Source: Trichoplusia ni
Taxonomy: Eukaryota; Arthropoda; Insecta; Lepidoptera; Noctuidae
Assembly: GCF_003590095.1 (NCBI RefSeq)
Contig: NC_039478.1
Location: forward strand, 8,990,001-9,054,000
Direction of reading: 5' to 3'
Length of the DNA stretch: 64,000 bases
The position numbers and the translations under genes are program-made. The notes beneath the pieces are model-generated. The model made no database searches. It saw only the letters and a program-made list of their open reading frames with translations, and was not told the origin of the DNA. Positions 49,796 through 60,850 of this stretch are shown piece by piece. Each line of letters begins with the position of its first letter. The stretch's first letter is position 1.

Positions 49796-50357
49796 TATTG
49801 TTATTTTTTCCTCATGCAATTTAATTTCGTCATATAGTGTCAGTATTAGACGTCAATTCAGCTGTCTACTTGTCAGTTTCTCTCCCTAAGTACCTACAGA
49901 CCCAGCAGCTCAGCTTTTATCAGCAGAGGCAGCCCTACAACGGACCTATTTTAACCGAGTTATCGACATGGATGTGTGAATAAATGAAAAACAGTCTGCC
50001 GTTAAGGAAATGAGTTGTTAGAGTGTTTCTAACTAGCTTTCACTATACCCGTGACTACTATTTATTTTAATGAAAGAAAACGTTTAGTTTAACTAGTGAA
50101 AGAAACATGCAACTATTTATAAAATTGTAGGGTAAACTAATGTATAAATATAACGGGATAAATAAATAGTGGAGGAAAGAATCATAATATGCGCTGTTTA
50201 TAGTTAAGTGCTAACATTTTGGCTTTAAAAAGTTATGGATTCGGTTTTTAATCGCATCAGGTTCCACCAAAAAGTTAGGCTTAATTAATAACTCCCGCGG
50301 TTGGTGCATGAAGAATTGAAACGCATTGCTTTGCTATGCACCAGTACTAAAACACTT

Positions 50358-50452
50358 ATGACGTAGCACGGAGGTTCAGGTTTAGTCAGTAGGAGTCTGA
50401 CACTGCCCGCTTCCTTCCCTTGAGGAAGTGGGTGTCGATGAAGTTTCCCCTG
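50358..50452 (-). repeat. Unnamed interspersed repeat (GACT..TGACTAAACCTGAAC family), copy 4
   Basis: Has GGAGGTTCAGGTTTAGTCAG, then GAGTCTGACACTGCCCGCTT and TTGAGGAAGTGGGTGTCGAT. It is closely related to 30189-30300. Confidence 0.55.
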
Positions 50453-50809
50453 CCACACTAAAAAAGGCTTACAAGATCCCTCTTAAGGCAATTGTTTTTT
50501 TTTAAGAGACGTTCGGCTAGAAGAAAATATAAAGGGACATTTAATAATTACATGTCTTAGGTTGCAAATGTTGCAATTAATTATTCAACAATTGATTGGA
50601 CTTTATCTGACATTTCTATTCTGTGACAGATGTAGGTTTCAATATCAATTAAGTACATAGTCTGGTAATTGAATTGTGAAGATAATATTTACATATCTAG
50701 ATTCTTTAGTCTGCACGTTTTTGTGTGTTTACATTTGATCTATTTGATCCGTCAAAGCTAAATATGGGAAGCAGAGTTCTATTGGCCACCAAGGCACCAA
50801 GCGAAACCT

Positions 50810-50935
50810 ATCGGCGATCCCCGCATAGGACAAACATTTCTACACACAGGCTTGGTCTCTCGTGTCGAAGTATCTTTGTTCATTTGACTTGAATGTTTGT
50901 GAAGCTCCCCGCGACACAAGCATTCAAATCCGTAG
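50810..50935 (+). repeat. 5'-truncated tRNA-derived SINE (family B)
   Basis: Retains the part after the B box (GATCCCCGCATAGGACAAAC) and the body TTGACTTGAATGTTTGTGAA, CCCGCGACACAA. Confidence 0.6.
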
Positions 50936-51953
50936 TGCGGAAGTCGAATTAAAAAAAAAGGAAGGTAGTCAACAACCTACGTAACAAAACCTCTGATTAA
51001 AAACCTAGTAAGTAACTACTTATTTTCTTTTTATTATGTTAATGACATTTGACATGTGATATACCTAAATGTCATTTTGAAATACATCACGTCTGACAGA
51101 AAGTGATACGAGACAAATAAATACGTGTATATGTCTTTGAATGATATCGCGTTACAACCAGTGTACAAATATTTAACTCAAGCCAAGGGTTTAAATCTCG
51201 TATCTTTTATTAAAGTTTAAACTGACCCACAAACATCCGCTTTCGAATTTATTTTACAATTATTTTATCTGACAACCCTGATCTGGCGTTGCGGTGTTGC
51301 CAACATTGTGACACAGTGTCATTGAAACGTAACTGAAACGCTATCGAGATCTTACCTAACTGTTTTTGTTGCGGTTTGCGTTAAAACATGTTAAAAATCA
51401 ATATCTTTTTTATTAGTATCGTATATCGTAAGAGATCAACGTCTGTTCTTTATGAATTTGGGATTATGAACTAGCTTAACAACTACTGTACCGTTGTCAG
51501 TCCGTCTGTCACTAGGTTGTATTTCATTAACCGTCATAGTGTCATGGTTGAAAGTTTGATGTATTTATGTTGACATTATAAAAACAAACTAAAAACGGCG
51601 TTTAGCAATGATTGTTAATTATTATTAATTAGTAAATATTTGATACCAACAGTCCTAACATTTGACCAGGGTTTACCCTTAAAAATTAAATCATATCATC
51701 TTATACATGACCACAAACAAGAGAGTAATGTAAGTAAAAAGAGCCGAAAGTCGAAACTAACCGGTCCTTAACAAAGCAGGTCCAATTTGTGGTAGTACAG
51801 TCGGCTACATAAGTACGAGTACGTTACCGACTTACACCTAGAGGGTCGCGTCGTGCACTTTACAAGACATTATTATCTGAGCCTTGCGTGACAATGTAAT
51901 TCTATGACATGACATAAAGCTGAGTTGATGCTACTGGCCATAGAAGCTCCGCT

Positions 51954-52012
51954 AAAATCGTCATCGAGTAATTCTTACTCTCATGGAGTAAGAATTACTC
52001 GATGACAATTTT
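51954..52012. repeat. Long near-perfect hairpin (27-bp stem, 5-base loop)
   Basis: The arms 51960-51980 and 51986-52006 are exact 21-base reverse complements around the loop TCATG. After one mismatch, a further AAAAT/ATTTT pairing extends the stem to about 27 bp. The stem is shorter than a usual miRNA precursor and no second copy was seen in the window. Confidence 0.85.
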
Positions 52013-53162
52013 CGTTTGAATTGTCTTTTCCGATTTCTTTGATTCCAAAGCAATCTCAAAATCAAACTCTATAAGTTATTCTTTTAAAAATAAAATATTA
52101 CAGTGTAATCTGATACGTTATAATTATTGAAGAGTGCAGAAACAGCGACACCATCTAAATGCTTGCTTTTTTAGTTGATAAAAAGTCCACTTGACTGCCC
52201 ATTGATTTTGAAATCTTTGTGTTATGACCAACTTCTGTAGCTGACTGTACTCCAGTCAGCTGACACGCGACAACTCGATCTGCGCACGCGCGCACTCGAA
52301 TTGTCAGTTTTTGTTAAATACCTCAGCAGTATATGGATGGAGTAATTTAATTTATGAGTTCATTGTGTTTGCACTTCTTGTGAGTTGAGTAGAGTGACGT
52401 CATGTATTTTGTAATTATTATAATTGTTACAAAAAACAGGGCTGGTTTGAGGTGTCTTGCGTAACTCTTTGGAATGGTAGAGCAGGCTTTTTCCGGGCGG
52501 GCTATGAGAAAAATCAATCTTTCCGTTTTTACGACAATGCGGTAATAACTGAATGACTAGTATACTTACTGAAAGACCATCAAGATTTATTTATAAGGTA
52601 TTTATTTCTATTGAATCAAGATAGGAATGCGTGATAGATGCTCCAGTTACGTAATAGCTACCTTCTTGGTCTAGTCTTATACTAGTCTTTTGCCTGACTC
52701 TTACTGAGTATTTTTTTTAAACCAACGTAATAGTAGTTATTCTTCTTAAATAAAAATTAAGCAGGCATGCAATTGCAACTTATTTATAACTAAGGATTTT
52801 CTTTTTCCTCTTTTAAAAACGTCTTGTCTAATGAAGCTTAAGGAATTTCATCCTTGCGACGCGGGATGTTCCACAAACACAGAACAATATTGTGTAACAT
52901 AATATTGTAATTGAAAACATAATGCTCGTATTTGTTGTTTATAACTCTGTCGAAACATTTAATTATAGTACACTACACCTGTGTATAGGCTATTATTTAT
53001 TTTTAATTTACCATTCGTCATTTTGATTGCTTATTTAATTAAATATTATGTCCGTATCTAAACTTGAGGCGTAACCTTCGTGGCCAATATATCTTGGTTT
53101 ATGAGGGACATTTTATACTAAAAGTTTACAAAACCTATAATTTGTTTTGTTATTAGAAAGTA

Positions 53163-53521
53163 CACCGTGACTTTTTAGTCGTCTTACAAAAGCAGCCCAG
53201 TTCATGTATCCAATGACTAGAACACGTTCATGATAAAAAAAAAAATTAAAATGCAATTTTATTCAATATTATGATGCAATTCGTAGTTTTTTAGAAACAC
53301 AGCCCTGTTGCGAGCGCGGTCCGAGCCTTGTAACAATGGTGCGGGGCGCGGGCGGCGGCGTTTTTATCATTTTTAAGAGTTTATTTCAGATTTCTCTTGC
53401 TTAATTTATCTTCGTACTTATTATCTAGTTGATGATAAAAAAAAATAAACGCGCCTAGAGGTATTTTACGTCGGATACATGAATTGGGCTACTTTTGTAA
53501 GACGACAAAAAAATCACCGTG
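53163..53521. mobile_element. MITE with 49-bp terminal inverted repeats and TA target duplication
   Basis: The left arm 53163-53211 and right arm 53473-53521 are inverted copies that start CACCGTGA/CACGGTGA and run through GTCGTCTTACAAAAG to CATGTATCC with only a few differences. TA flanks both sides (53161-53162 and 53522-53523), suggesting a TA duplication as with Tc1/mariner-type transposases. The internal ~260 bp has a striking GC-rich patch at 53310-53360 and no ORF, so it is non-autonomous. Confidence 0.85.
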
Positions 53522-56046
53522 TATTATTATGATAATCTTATACTTAAATCTCCACCTGAAAGTTTCAAAAAATATATTCCTTTATAGCAGAAAGGCCTGC
53601 GCTTAAGCTTGCTGGATTAACTGGCTCATGAAAAGACGTCAACGATTAATTAACAGGGAGGTAAAAAGCTCTTTTATGAATGGTACATATTACCTTTAAG
53701 TCTATAGGCAATTTCGTATAATACAAATAGGTGTAGGTATTGGACAGGAATTAATAAGAAATTCACTCAAAGTAAAAAGTACAGTTGTCTATTCATACTG
53801 TTATCTATGCTTTTAAAATGTCTATAAAAGCTTGTAAAAACGAGTCCGGTTCTCTCAAATTGAGCAGTTTTAAGAAACATAATTAGTAATCTCAAAGTAG
53901 ACGGTTTTTTCTTTAAAGGTAAGTAATTAACAAGATAAAAGAACTGCATGCACCTGTTGAGGGCACCTGATGTGTTTGACATACTTTTTAATGACATACA
54001 GCCACTGTTAAGATAAGGTATTATAGTTTTTAATGGATTTTAAAAAGGTTTCTTTAAATTGAGCAATATATGCGACTTTTTAAACGAATTGGGCCGCGAT
54101 TAAGACAGTAAAGCAAACGAGTTCAATTATAATTAGGGTCAGGTGAAATGGTTACAAGTGGTAAAATAGCAATAAGACGGCCATGTTCTTACAAAATATT
54201 TGGATTGGTAACACTAATTCATGAGGCTGTCAACTGTTGAATTAAAACGTCAGAACTATTCTGTTGTTTTTTTTTTGTAGGCAATGAGAATTATTATTTA
54301 TTTTCTCTATATTAAACCTCTTTATACCAATCGAAGAAAAAGTCGGTTAGTCAACAAAATGGAATAAAGGACACAAAAATGGCCCTCCAAATTTTCTTGC
54401 TTAAAGACCGTGTCGAATTACCAATAAGCTCTTAGAATTATCCGGTAATTTACGGACCCCAAGCGTTAATATGTAACAATGAGTCATACTGAGGGTTGAT
54501 TGAATTGAGCAGTGTTGGGGTCATTCCGGCCCATAATTTAGATATAGTGGACTGTGGGTAATGCAGCTTCCATTGAGGGTTATCGATTTTTCATTTGGGA
54601 TGCAGACCGGTGCTATTTGCTTGGATGAACGTGATTGGTATTTTAAAATAGGAATGCTTATTTGGTCTGTTGCTTAGGCGATTGTTTCGGATTTAGAAGC
54701 TGTTTTTATTTTTATTTTTAAATTACGTGGCTATCTGGCTTGCATTTTCTCTTTACGAGTGGAGTTTTAAGCAGTAATGTCCGTTAATTATTTTTTCTAG
54801 TCTTTTTCTGAGGCCAATATGTTATATTTTTTATATTAAAAAACAGCAACTATTGCCTTTTAAGCTCAGTAATTTAAATATCATGCTGTTTAACAAATTC
54901 CGTTATAATATTTAGCTAGTAAACGGTGCATAAGCTAATTAAAAACACCTACTTGTATTTATACATAAACCTCCTTTTATTTCATCACACAATTCCATAC
55001 CAAATCATTCTTACTTCCAGCGCGTTATTCTCTTAGCAATAAAGTTCATTTTCCTAATTCGATGTACGGCAGCAAGAATACCATTCAATAGCAGTACTGG
55101 AGGGTTCACTCATTGTATCTGAAGAGCCTGCTCTATGGTTCATTCATTCGTTCTTTGATGTGGATAAGGGAGGGGATTTACAAAACCCCGTATTTTTCTA
55201 GACATTCCGACGCTCGAGGCGTTTTAAGACAAAAAGAGAATTTTGTATTCGTTTCAGTTGCAGTTTGCATTTGAAACGAGTTGTTTCGAATGGTTGAAGT
55301 TTGTTTACTAGTTTTATTTTTTAATTACGGGCTTAGTTAGCTAACTTTTTAATGCTTGTTTTTGTTAGAATTCAATTATTATCGTCTGTTTAACCTTACG
55401 TAAAGAAATACTTTTTATATAAATTAGTAGATTTAGAATGACATTTGCATGCCATGATAGAGCTGAACTCAGAAAAGTGGTCACCGCCCTAGCTTTGCAT
55501 AGGTACTGGTTTTAGTTTTCTTAGCTAAATTTTTACTAGCATTTAAATAAGTTAGTTTTAGGCAAACAGCAATTTCACATTACACCATACTCATACAAGC
55601 CATGTAACTTAATATCTACTAAATAAATCATTAAAAAAGTAAATATTAATAGATTCATTGTCAATGTATTAATTAAATAAATTCTCGGAATAGCCCTCAT
55701 ATCTCGTAAAGCACGTTGGCGAGTCGTCGACCCGTGTGCGGAGTCTAGACAGACGGTACTATATTATTTTCGTAGTACGCTACTACGCCACTACGCATTG
55801 TGAGGCTCTTCAAAACGTAGTACACTGCTTGACAGAGTTAGAGGGACAGCTAGATATTTTTTTATATGGCAATAGCTGACACGTGCTTACGGTGTGTTTT
55901 AGGTTAACATGAGTTATTACACCTAAAACAAATGAGGCTTTCTATTGTATTTTAATTAACCTATTCAGTTGTTCCTAAGATTAAATTATTACAAACTTGA
56001 TCTCTTTTCATAATATTAGCCTAGACTTGCACATTTTTATGACTTA

Positions 56047-56212
56047 CTAGCTGGGCCGTAGAACTACGCTCTACCATGATTTTTCTCACCGTTGAAACCT
56101 TCCCTGGACTTTTACGAATATTTCAAGACTAAAATAAGTCAAATCGGTTCAGTCGTTTTCGAGTTTTAGCGAGACTAACGGACAGCAATTCCTTTTTACA
56201 AATAAGAGTATT
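56047..56212 (-). mobile_element. Helitron-like element fragment
   Basis: The minus strand ends GTAGTTCTACGGCCCAG then CTAG at 56047-56050, and contains CGAAAACGACTGAACCGATT, a motif common to subtype 2. The 5' end is unclear. Confidence 0.45.
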
Positions 56213-56615
56213 TATTACTTAAAGTGTATGCTTTTTGGATCCATGATTTATTAGGTATCAACACATCATCCATGTCTAATAGGCATTTGTTAAAAGCCAA
56301 GAATAAAATAAAGGTGTATAATTATAGTAAACCCATTAGTGTTATGAAAACATCCATGAAGTTGTAGGTACTGTTATGTTTTTTTAAACAATCTTACTAG
56401 GCAATTAAACTAGGAAACTAGTTAAGAACAAAATACCAATAAGTTAATTATATGTAGGTTTATGAACGTAAAAAACAAATGTAAAATGTAAATATTTTAA
56501 GTAAGTTTATATTTCTGGCATATATTTTTAACGTCCTTCGCAATAAGCATTTAATCCCAGTATCGCGTATTCAAAATCATATCGGTCATATTATTTACAG
56601 TACAAATAACACTCA

Positions 56616-56818
56616 TCCCTACTAATATTATAAATGCGATAGTAACTCTGTATGTCTGTAACGCTTTCACTTCTAAACCACTGAACTGATTTTAATGAAA
56701 TTTGGTACAGAGATAGAGTTGACCTTGAGAAAGAACATAGGATAGTTTTTATCCCGGATTTTTGAAGAGTTTTCTTGGAAACGCGATATAACCGACCTCA
56801 ACGCGGGCGAAAAGCTAG
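56616..56818 (+). mobile_element. Helitron-like element, subtype 2, copy 2
   Basis: Starts A|TCCCTACTAATATTATAAAT and ends CGCGGGCGAAAAGCTAG|T. It matches the reverse element 8340-8558 across the body (AAACCACTGAACTGATTTTA, GGATAGTTTTTATCCCGG). The 3' hairpin is eroded. Confidence 0.7.
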
Positions 56819-58288
56819 TTAAAACATATATGCTCGTAGTGTTATTGGGTTTTACCGGTCTATTCTATTTAATAAATAAATATGAAGCTAAAGTACTAAC
56901 TTAATTTCTGCCCACTAAAAATGTAGTCACTTTTTTTGCACTGCAGTGCAAAATTAACTGCGGTTCCATAGAATAACAGTTTGTATACGAGTAAGTTACA
57001 GCCGCAGTTATCCTTTGACTACGAGTTGTTAGTAAAATGAATTACAAAAAGTTGTTCAGACACGTTGCAATTACATTTTAGTTGGAATACAGGTTAGGTT
57101 TATTTTGTTCAGAGACTAGAGGGTTGCTTAGTATAAAATGATGTACCTATGGACACGGTTATTTTACACGGTGTGTTCCCAATCACTAAGTATTTTTACT
57201 ACTGAGCAATGATAGATTAATGGTATGATCATTGAACTGTCAAGTCAAATTCGGAATATTGGAATGTCGTCAAGCAAAAAAATGACATGCGCGTATTAGT
57301 AAATATGTGCTGAAAATAAAGAACAACATCGTGTCGAAACTGCCACAACTGGGATTTTTTTTCAAGCTAGTTAAACCACCATAGGGCTATGGCCGGTATA
57401 CACACTGACATTGTGTTGTACATAAAACAATAACTACATAAAATTAAACAATTATAAAATCATATGTAAGTACGGTGGAAAAGAGTAACCTGTCTTTTTA
57501 TAAATCGTTTGAAAATAATATCCCATCTTGCTATGATCCGTTGTATAACTGAGAGGGCACAACTCAAATGAACACTATTTTTGTCTACTTAACGATGTTT
57601 ATTTTTTGTTGGAGATCCAATAATAATAAATTAAATATACTGCTGTCCAATGTGAAAGAACGACGATAGTTATAACAAAAATTATAACTATAAACATTGC
57701 ATAACTTTGCTCTCAAAACTTAGCTGAATTGTTTAGATATTGGTTCGATCATTGTATCACAGTATTTTTTCACTTTATAGTTTTTAACAAATCAACATTC
57801 TGTTATTTAACTTAAAACAGCAGGGTACAGCTATTACGTATATAAAGAAAAGTAAAATTAAAAGCAAATTCACTTAAAGTATTTTTTATTTTTAATAAGA
57901 TCAGTAGTACCGTATCTGTTCAATAAAACATTATTTATAACAATCGTTTTCATACTCAGTATGTCAAAAAATGTAATATTCTACACTATAAGTCTTTATC
58001 ACAAGTGAATAATATTTAGCCATCTATTTTAGTGTATATGTGACAATATTTAGTAACAAAAATCACCGCTGTCAATAATGGCGCCAATTTAACAGAGACT
58101 AGACAAAAATCACGTTCTTAAAAATTAACTGACTGTTAGGCAATGATCATAACTCATACAGCCAAGATTACAATATATTCGTACTTTTTACTTATTTTTT
58201 ATGATTTGTTATAGATCTTATCTCCGTTAAATCTAGCGAAATATCAGGTGGGTAATTCGCTGAAACTAGCGATAAATTAACATAATCA

Positions 58289-58294
58289 TTTATT
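58289..58294 (-). terminator. Candidate poly(A) signal of the nested MADF-BESS gene
   Basis: AATAAA on the minus strand, about 220 bases after the stop codon. Another lies at 57885-57890. Such words are frequent in AT-rich DNA, so the choice is tentative. Confidence 0.35.
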
Positions 58295-58510
58295 TTACAC
58301 GTAAGGCGACTAGAAGACCTATTGACACGAAACAACACTTTTGGAGGTCAAAACTTCACCTTATGTTAACAAATCATATAATATCTTAATATTGCAGTAT
58401 TTTTTTATAATTTTTCCACATTTTAGCCTCTAATACAGCTAAGATCTGTATCCACTTAGTCACCCACGTCGATAAACATTTTGGTCTAGCTCAATAAGTC
58501 AAATTTCATG

Positions 58511-58936
58511 CTAGAAATTGAGATTTTTGTCAAAATTTTGCATTTCGTATTTAGCAATAACATTACACACTTCCATTTTGACTTTAGGTATTAAATTAGG
58601 CTGTAATTTCTTAACACTAGCTGCCATACTTCGAAAGAACACATCTATTTCGTTAGTGTTTTCTTTTAATATTTTTTCTATTAGTTTGTCTATGGTTTGA
58701 GACCTTTGTTCTGGCACTTTGGGGTCTTCTACGTAATGTACTATTTTAGGCCCATTCATTACTATTGGTTTGGGTAATATTTTTATAGGAGGTATATTTT
58801 TAGGCACAGGTATTGCTTTCTTTCTGCCAGCGTTTTTCCTGCATATTTTTTTCGGTGGCTCTTCACTTGTTTCTTTTTTTGGTAGTATTTTTATGTATGG
58901 CTTGAGTGGTGCTTGAGGGCCATCAACCAGCGTGAT
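58511..58936 (-). CDS. MADF-BESS protein, exon 3 (C-terminus, BESS motif)
   Basis: Minus-strand exon after the acceptor ATATTTTCAG, running 141 codons (residues 137-277) to a stop. It holds a basic, possibly nuclear-localising patch PPKKICRKNAGRKK (163-176), repeated short I-K-I-L-P motifs, and a BESS motif at about 232-267 (EIDVFFRSMAASVKKLQP...KVKMEVCNVI). BESS motifs typically read DxxFFxSLxPxxKxLxxxxxxxxxxxIxxxI and mediate dimerisation or contacts with other proteins in Adf-1-type factors. It follows exon 2 in phase 0. The apparent Met at residue 180 is a GTG valine; the exon extends further 5'. Confidence 0.88.
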   Translation of the reverse strand: MTLVDGPQAPLKPYIKILPKKETSEEPPKKICRKNAGRKKAIPVPKNIPPIKILPKPIVMNGPKIVHYVEDPKVPEQRSQTIDKLIEKILKENTNEIDVFFRSMAASVKKLQPNLIPKVKMEVCNVIAKYEMQNFDKNLNF

Positions 58937-59426
58937 CTGAAAATATTAATTATTATGTTATAGTATTATATTTATGAAATGCGTCCTAGGCACATTTTTC
59001 GGTTAATTGATTCAACATTTAAACACCATTCTAAGACATTTATATTGGATACTTATTACAAAGCTATCATTTTCTTACACCTGCACGATGAATAACATTA
59101 TCAGTAATGAGATAAATTTATCCCATGAAAATACAGGTATAGAACACATACCTATCATGATATAACTGAATATAACAAACCTCCAAAACCCATTTTCCTG
59201 CTTGACACCATATTCTATAATCTTGGTACTTTACCAAAAGAGCCTGGGCATACTGCTAATAAAACATTTGCAAGACAGTCATGCCACTACATTCCAAATG
59301 TTTTTTTTTTCAATGCATCGCAGATTGTCCCAAGACTCACAACAATTTCATATTACTTGGAACACTGTCTTTTAGTTTTCGCTTATTGTTATTTTTACAA
59401 TTCTGGTAAAAAAAAAAAATTATTAC

Positions 59427-59671
59427 CTCATAATATTCCTGGTTGTCTGTAATAACTTGCTGTTCGGTACCAATTGACTCGTCCATAACTGGTTGTTCCT
59501 CCGTATTCTCTTCTTCAAGCCTTATCGTTTCCTCAGTACCGTCCAAGGATGTTCCGTCTAAGAATTGCAACTTTTCATATATAACGACTTTAGTTTTATG
59601 CATAGTTCCTAGTCGCTTTATCCTTGTGTATCCATCACGGAGTCCTCGCCAGCGTTTCTTGCATTCTTCAA
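59427..59671 (-). CDS. MADF-BESS protein, exon 2 (end of MADF domain and acidic linker)
   Basis: The acceptor TATATTCCAG at 59672-59681 and donor GAG|GTAATA after 59427 bound 245 nt. Joined to the single base left by exon 1 it reads VEECKKRWRGLRDGYTRIKR, the signature second half of a MADF domain (VxxCxxRWxxLRxxYxRxxR), then VVIYEKLQFLDG closing the domain near residue 92. An acidic Glu/Thr-rich linker (about 95-136) follows, as is common between MADF and BESS. The splice phase (1 then 0) keeps the frame open through all three exons. Confidence 0.9.
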
Positions 59672-60355
59672 CTGGAATATATAATTTTATTATGTTAGTG
59701 ATGTTTCAGTTCTAAAACTATACATACAGATTATATTTCTTATTTTATAATTTAGAAAATTATGTAATTAATATATGACAAGAGAGTTTTTGAAAGGACT
59801 GCTGATTATAACAGATTTTTATCTTATGTTTGATCGACGCTTTTAATGATATGACGCGAGTGTTACGATATAATTCTTATAAGTACGATCACCTACTGTA
59901 AAAGAGTAAGAATTCATTTTCATTACAGTAGAAAATAAACTTCAATTTGCCTGATGTTATTATTTTTAACCTTATTTCCAGTTAAAACTACCAGACTGTG
60001 GTCGTTACAATGATAACCTAGTTCACTTATTTTAATTATGTTTTTCTCTGTCCTTCCTATAAACAAGTTCTGTTTGTTTTGAATTTATGAATGACAGTAT
60101 CGATCAGCTGATTTCAAATATTAGTTTAAACTAAAAATATAACGTCTATCCGGTAACGAGTGAGCAATCATTTCTATAAATAGGTCACTACACAAAATTA
60201 CAAGCTCTAATACAAGAATGTGGCTGAAAATGAGATGGTTTTCATGTTTCTAATTGAAATTGTAGCACTAATCGGTATCTCGCTTACATTTAGCCTTGCG
60301 GTCATCCTATGCAGCACGGCCGATTCAAAGGAAATTTTATCGAATGGGCGCTTAC

Positions 60356-60518
60356 CTGGCTTCGATAGTTGCTCCGCTATTTCCTGCCATGTCGTTTCTC
60401 TCGCTAGTATATTCTTCCTCGAAGGATCAAACACATTGTACAAAAAACTATGAGGCTGCACCAATTCCACAAGCTTCTCGTCCTCCTCTGAGGACCAGCC
60501 AACCGCGTTCAAAGGCAT
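60356..60518 (-). CDS. MADF-BESS protein, exon 1 (start and first half of MADF domain)
   Basis: Start ATG at 60518-60516, giving MPLNAVGWSSEEDEKLVELV. An in-frame TTG two codons upstream is not a likely start. The exon ends CCAG|GTAAGC, a consensus donor, after 54 codons plus one base. LVELVQPHSFLYNVFDPSRK and TTWQEIAEQLSKP match the first MADF helices (LIxLVxxxPxLYdxxxxdYk ... aWxeIaeel). The spliced protein is 277 residues, normal for this family. MADF domains are Myb-like DNA-binding domains found in many insect transcription regulators (Adf-1, Dip3, Stonewall type). The gene lies antisense inside a myosin intron. The target DNA and the exact orthologue cannot be told from the sequence. 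Confidence 0.88.
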
Positions 60519-60850
60519 TTCCAATACTCCGTTTTCGCTTGCGTCACAATGTCAAAACAAAATGTCCGTCGCCTATCAGAGGAACGAAAATAGCCGCGCT
60601 GCGCAGCACGACGTCACAACCGAACGATGTTGTTCTTTTGTTTGTGCATTACTTCGTTCTCATTGGCTGTTGGTGTGACGTACAATATTTAGCTTGCTGC
60701 CAGTAGGCCATCTAGCGTCAGATAGCAGAACTCGTTGGTACATGCGTCCACTGGAAATGTGTAATACAAGTTGCCGCAACTCGTTGCTAGATGGCGCTAC
60801 TTTGACAGCGCTATCGATGCGCTTGTGAACTTGTTTTTAACGGCGCGCGT
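60519..60850 (-). promoter_or_regulatory. CpG-rich promoter region of the MADF-BESS gene
   Basis: The stretch upstream of the MADF start is CG-rich relative to its surroundings. It has three TGACGT/ACGTCA-type half sites (60545, 60609 and 60675 areas), a CCAAT-box-like ATTGG at 60662-60666 and no clear TATA box. Two facing copies of a CTAGATGGCG-type word lie at 60708-60717 (reverse, CCATCTAGCG) and 60787-60800 (CTAGATGGCGCTAC). The second resembles the AGRTGGCGC core of insect CTCF sites. The transcription start is not determined. Confidence 0.5.

Larger units (their letters stand above)
46864..58288 (+). other. Myosin intron, part before the nested gene
   Basis: No exon is supported. It holds a quasi-palindromic repeat (47.05 kb), a Helitron-like element (47.9 kb), SINEs (49.1, 49.65 and 50.85 kb), a long hairpin (51.96 kb), a CpG-rich spot at 52239-52310, a MITE (53.2 kb) and two elements with CTAG ends (56.05 and 56.6 kb). 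Fragments of a GTCCGTCCGTCACCAG-type dispersed repeat lie at 48850-49035, 51485-51590 and (beyond the nested gene) 61600-61720. 54000-55650 shows nothing recognisable. Confidence 0.7.

Noticed and set aside
60296..60706. 136-codon plus-strand frame opposite the MADF exon
   Set aside because: It is antisense to a convincing MADF exon and its promoter. The peptide has no recognisable domain.
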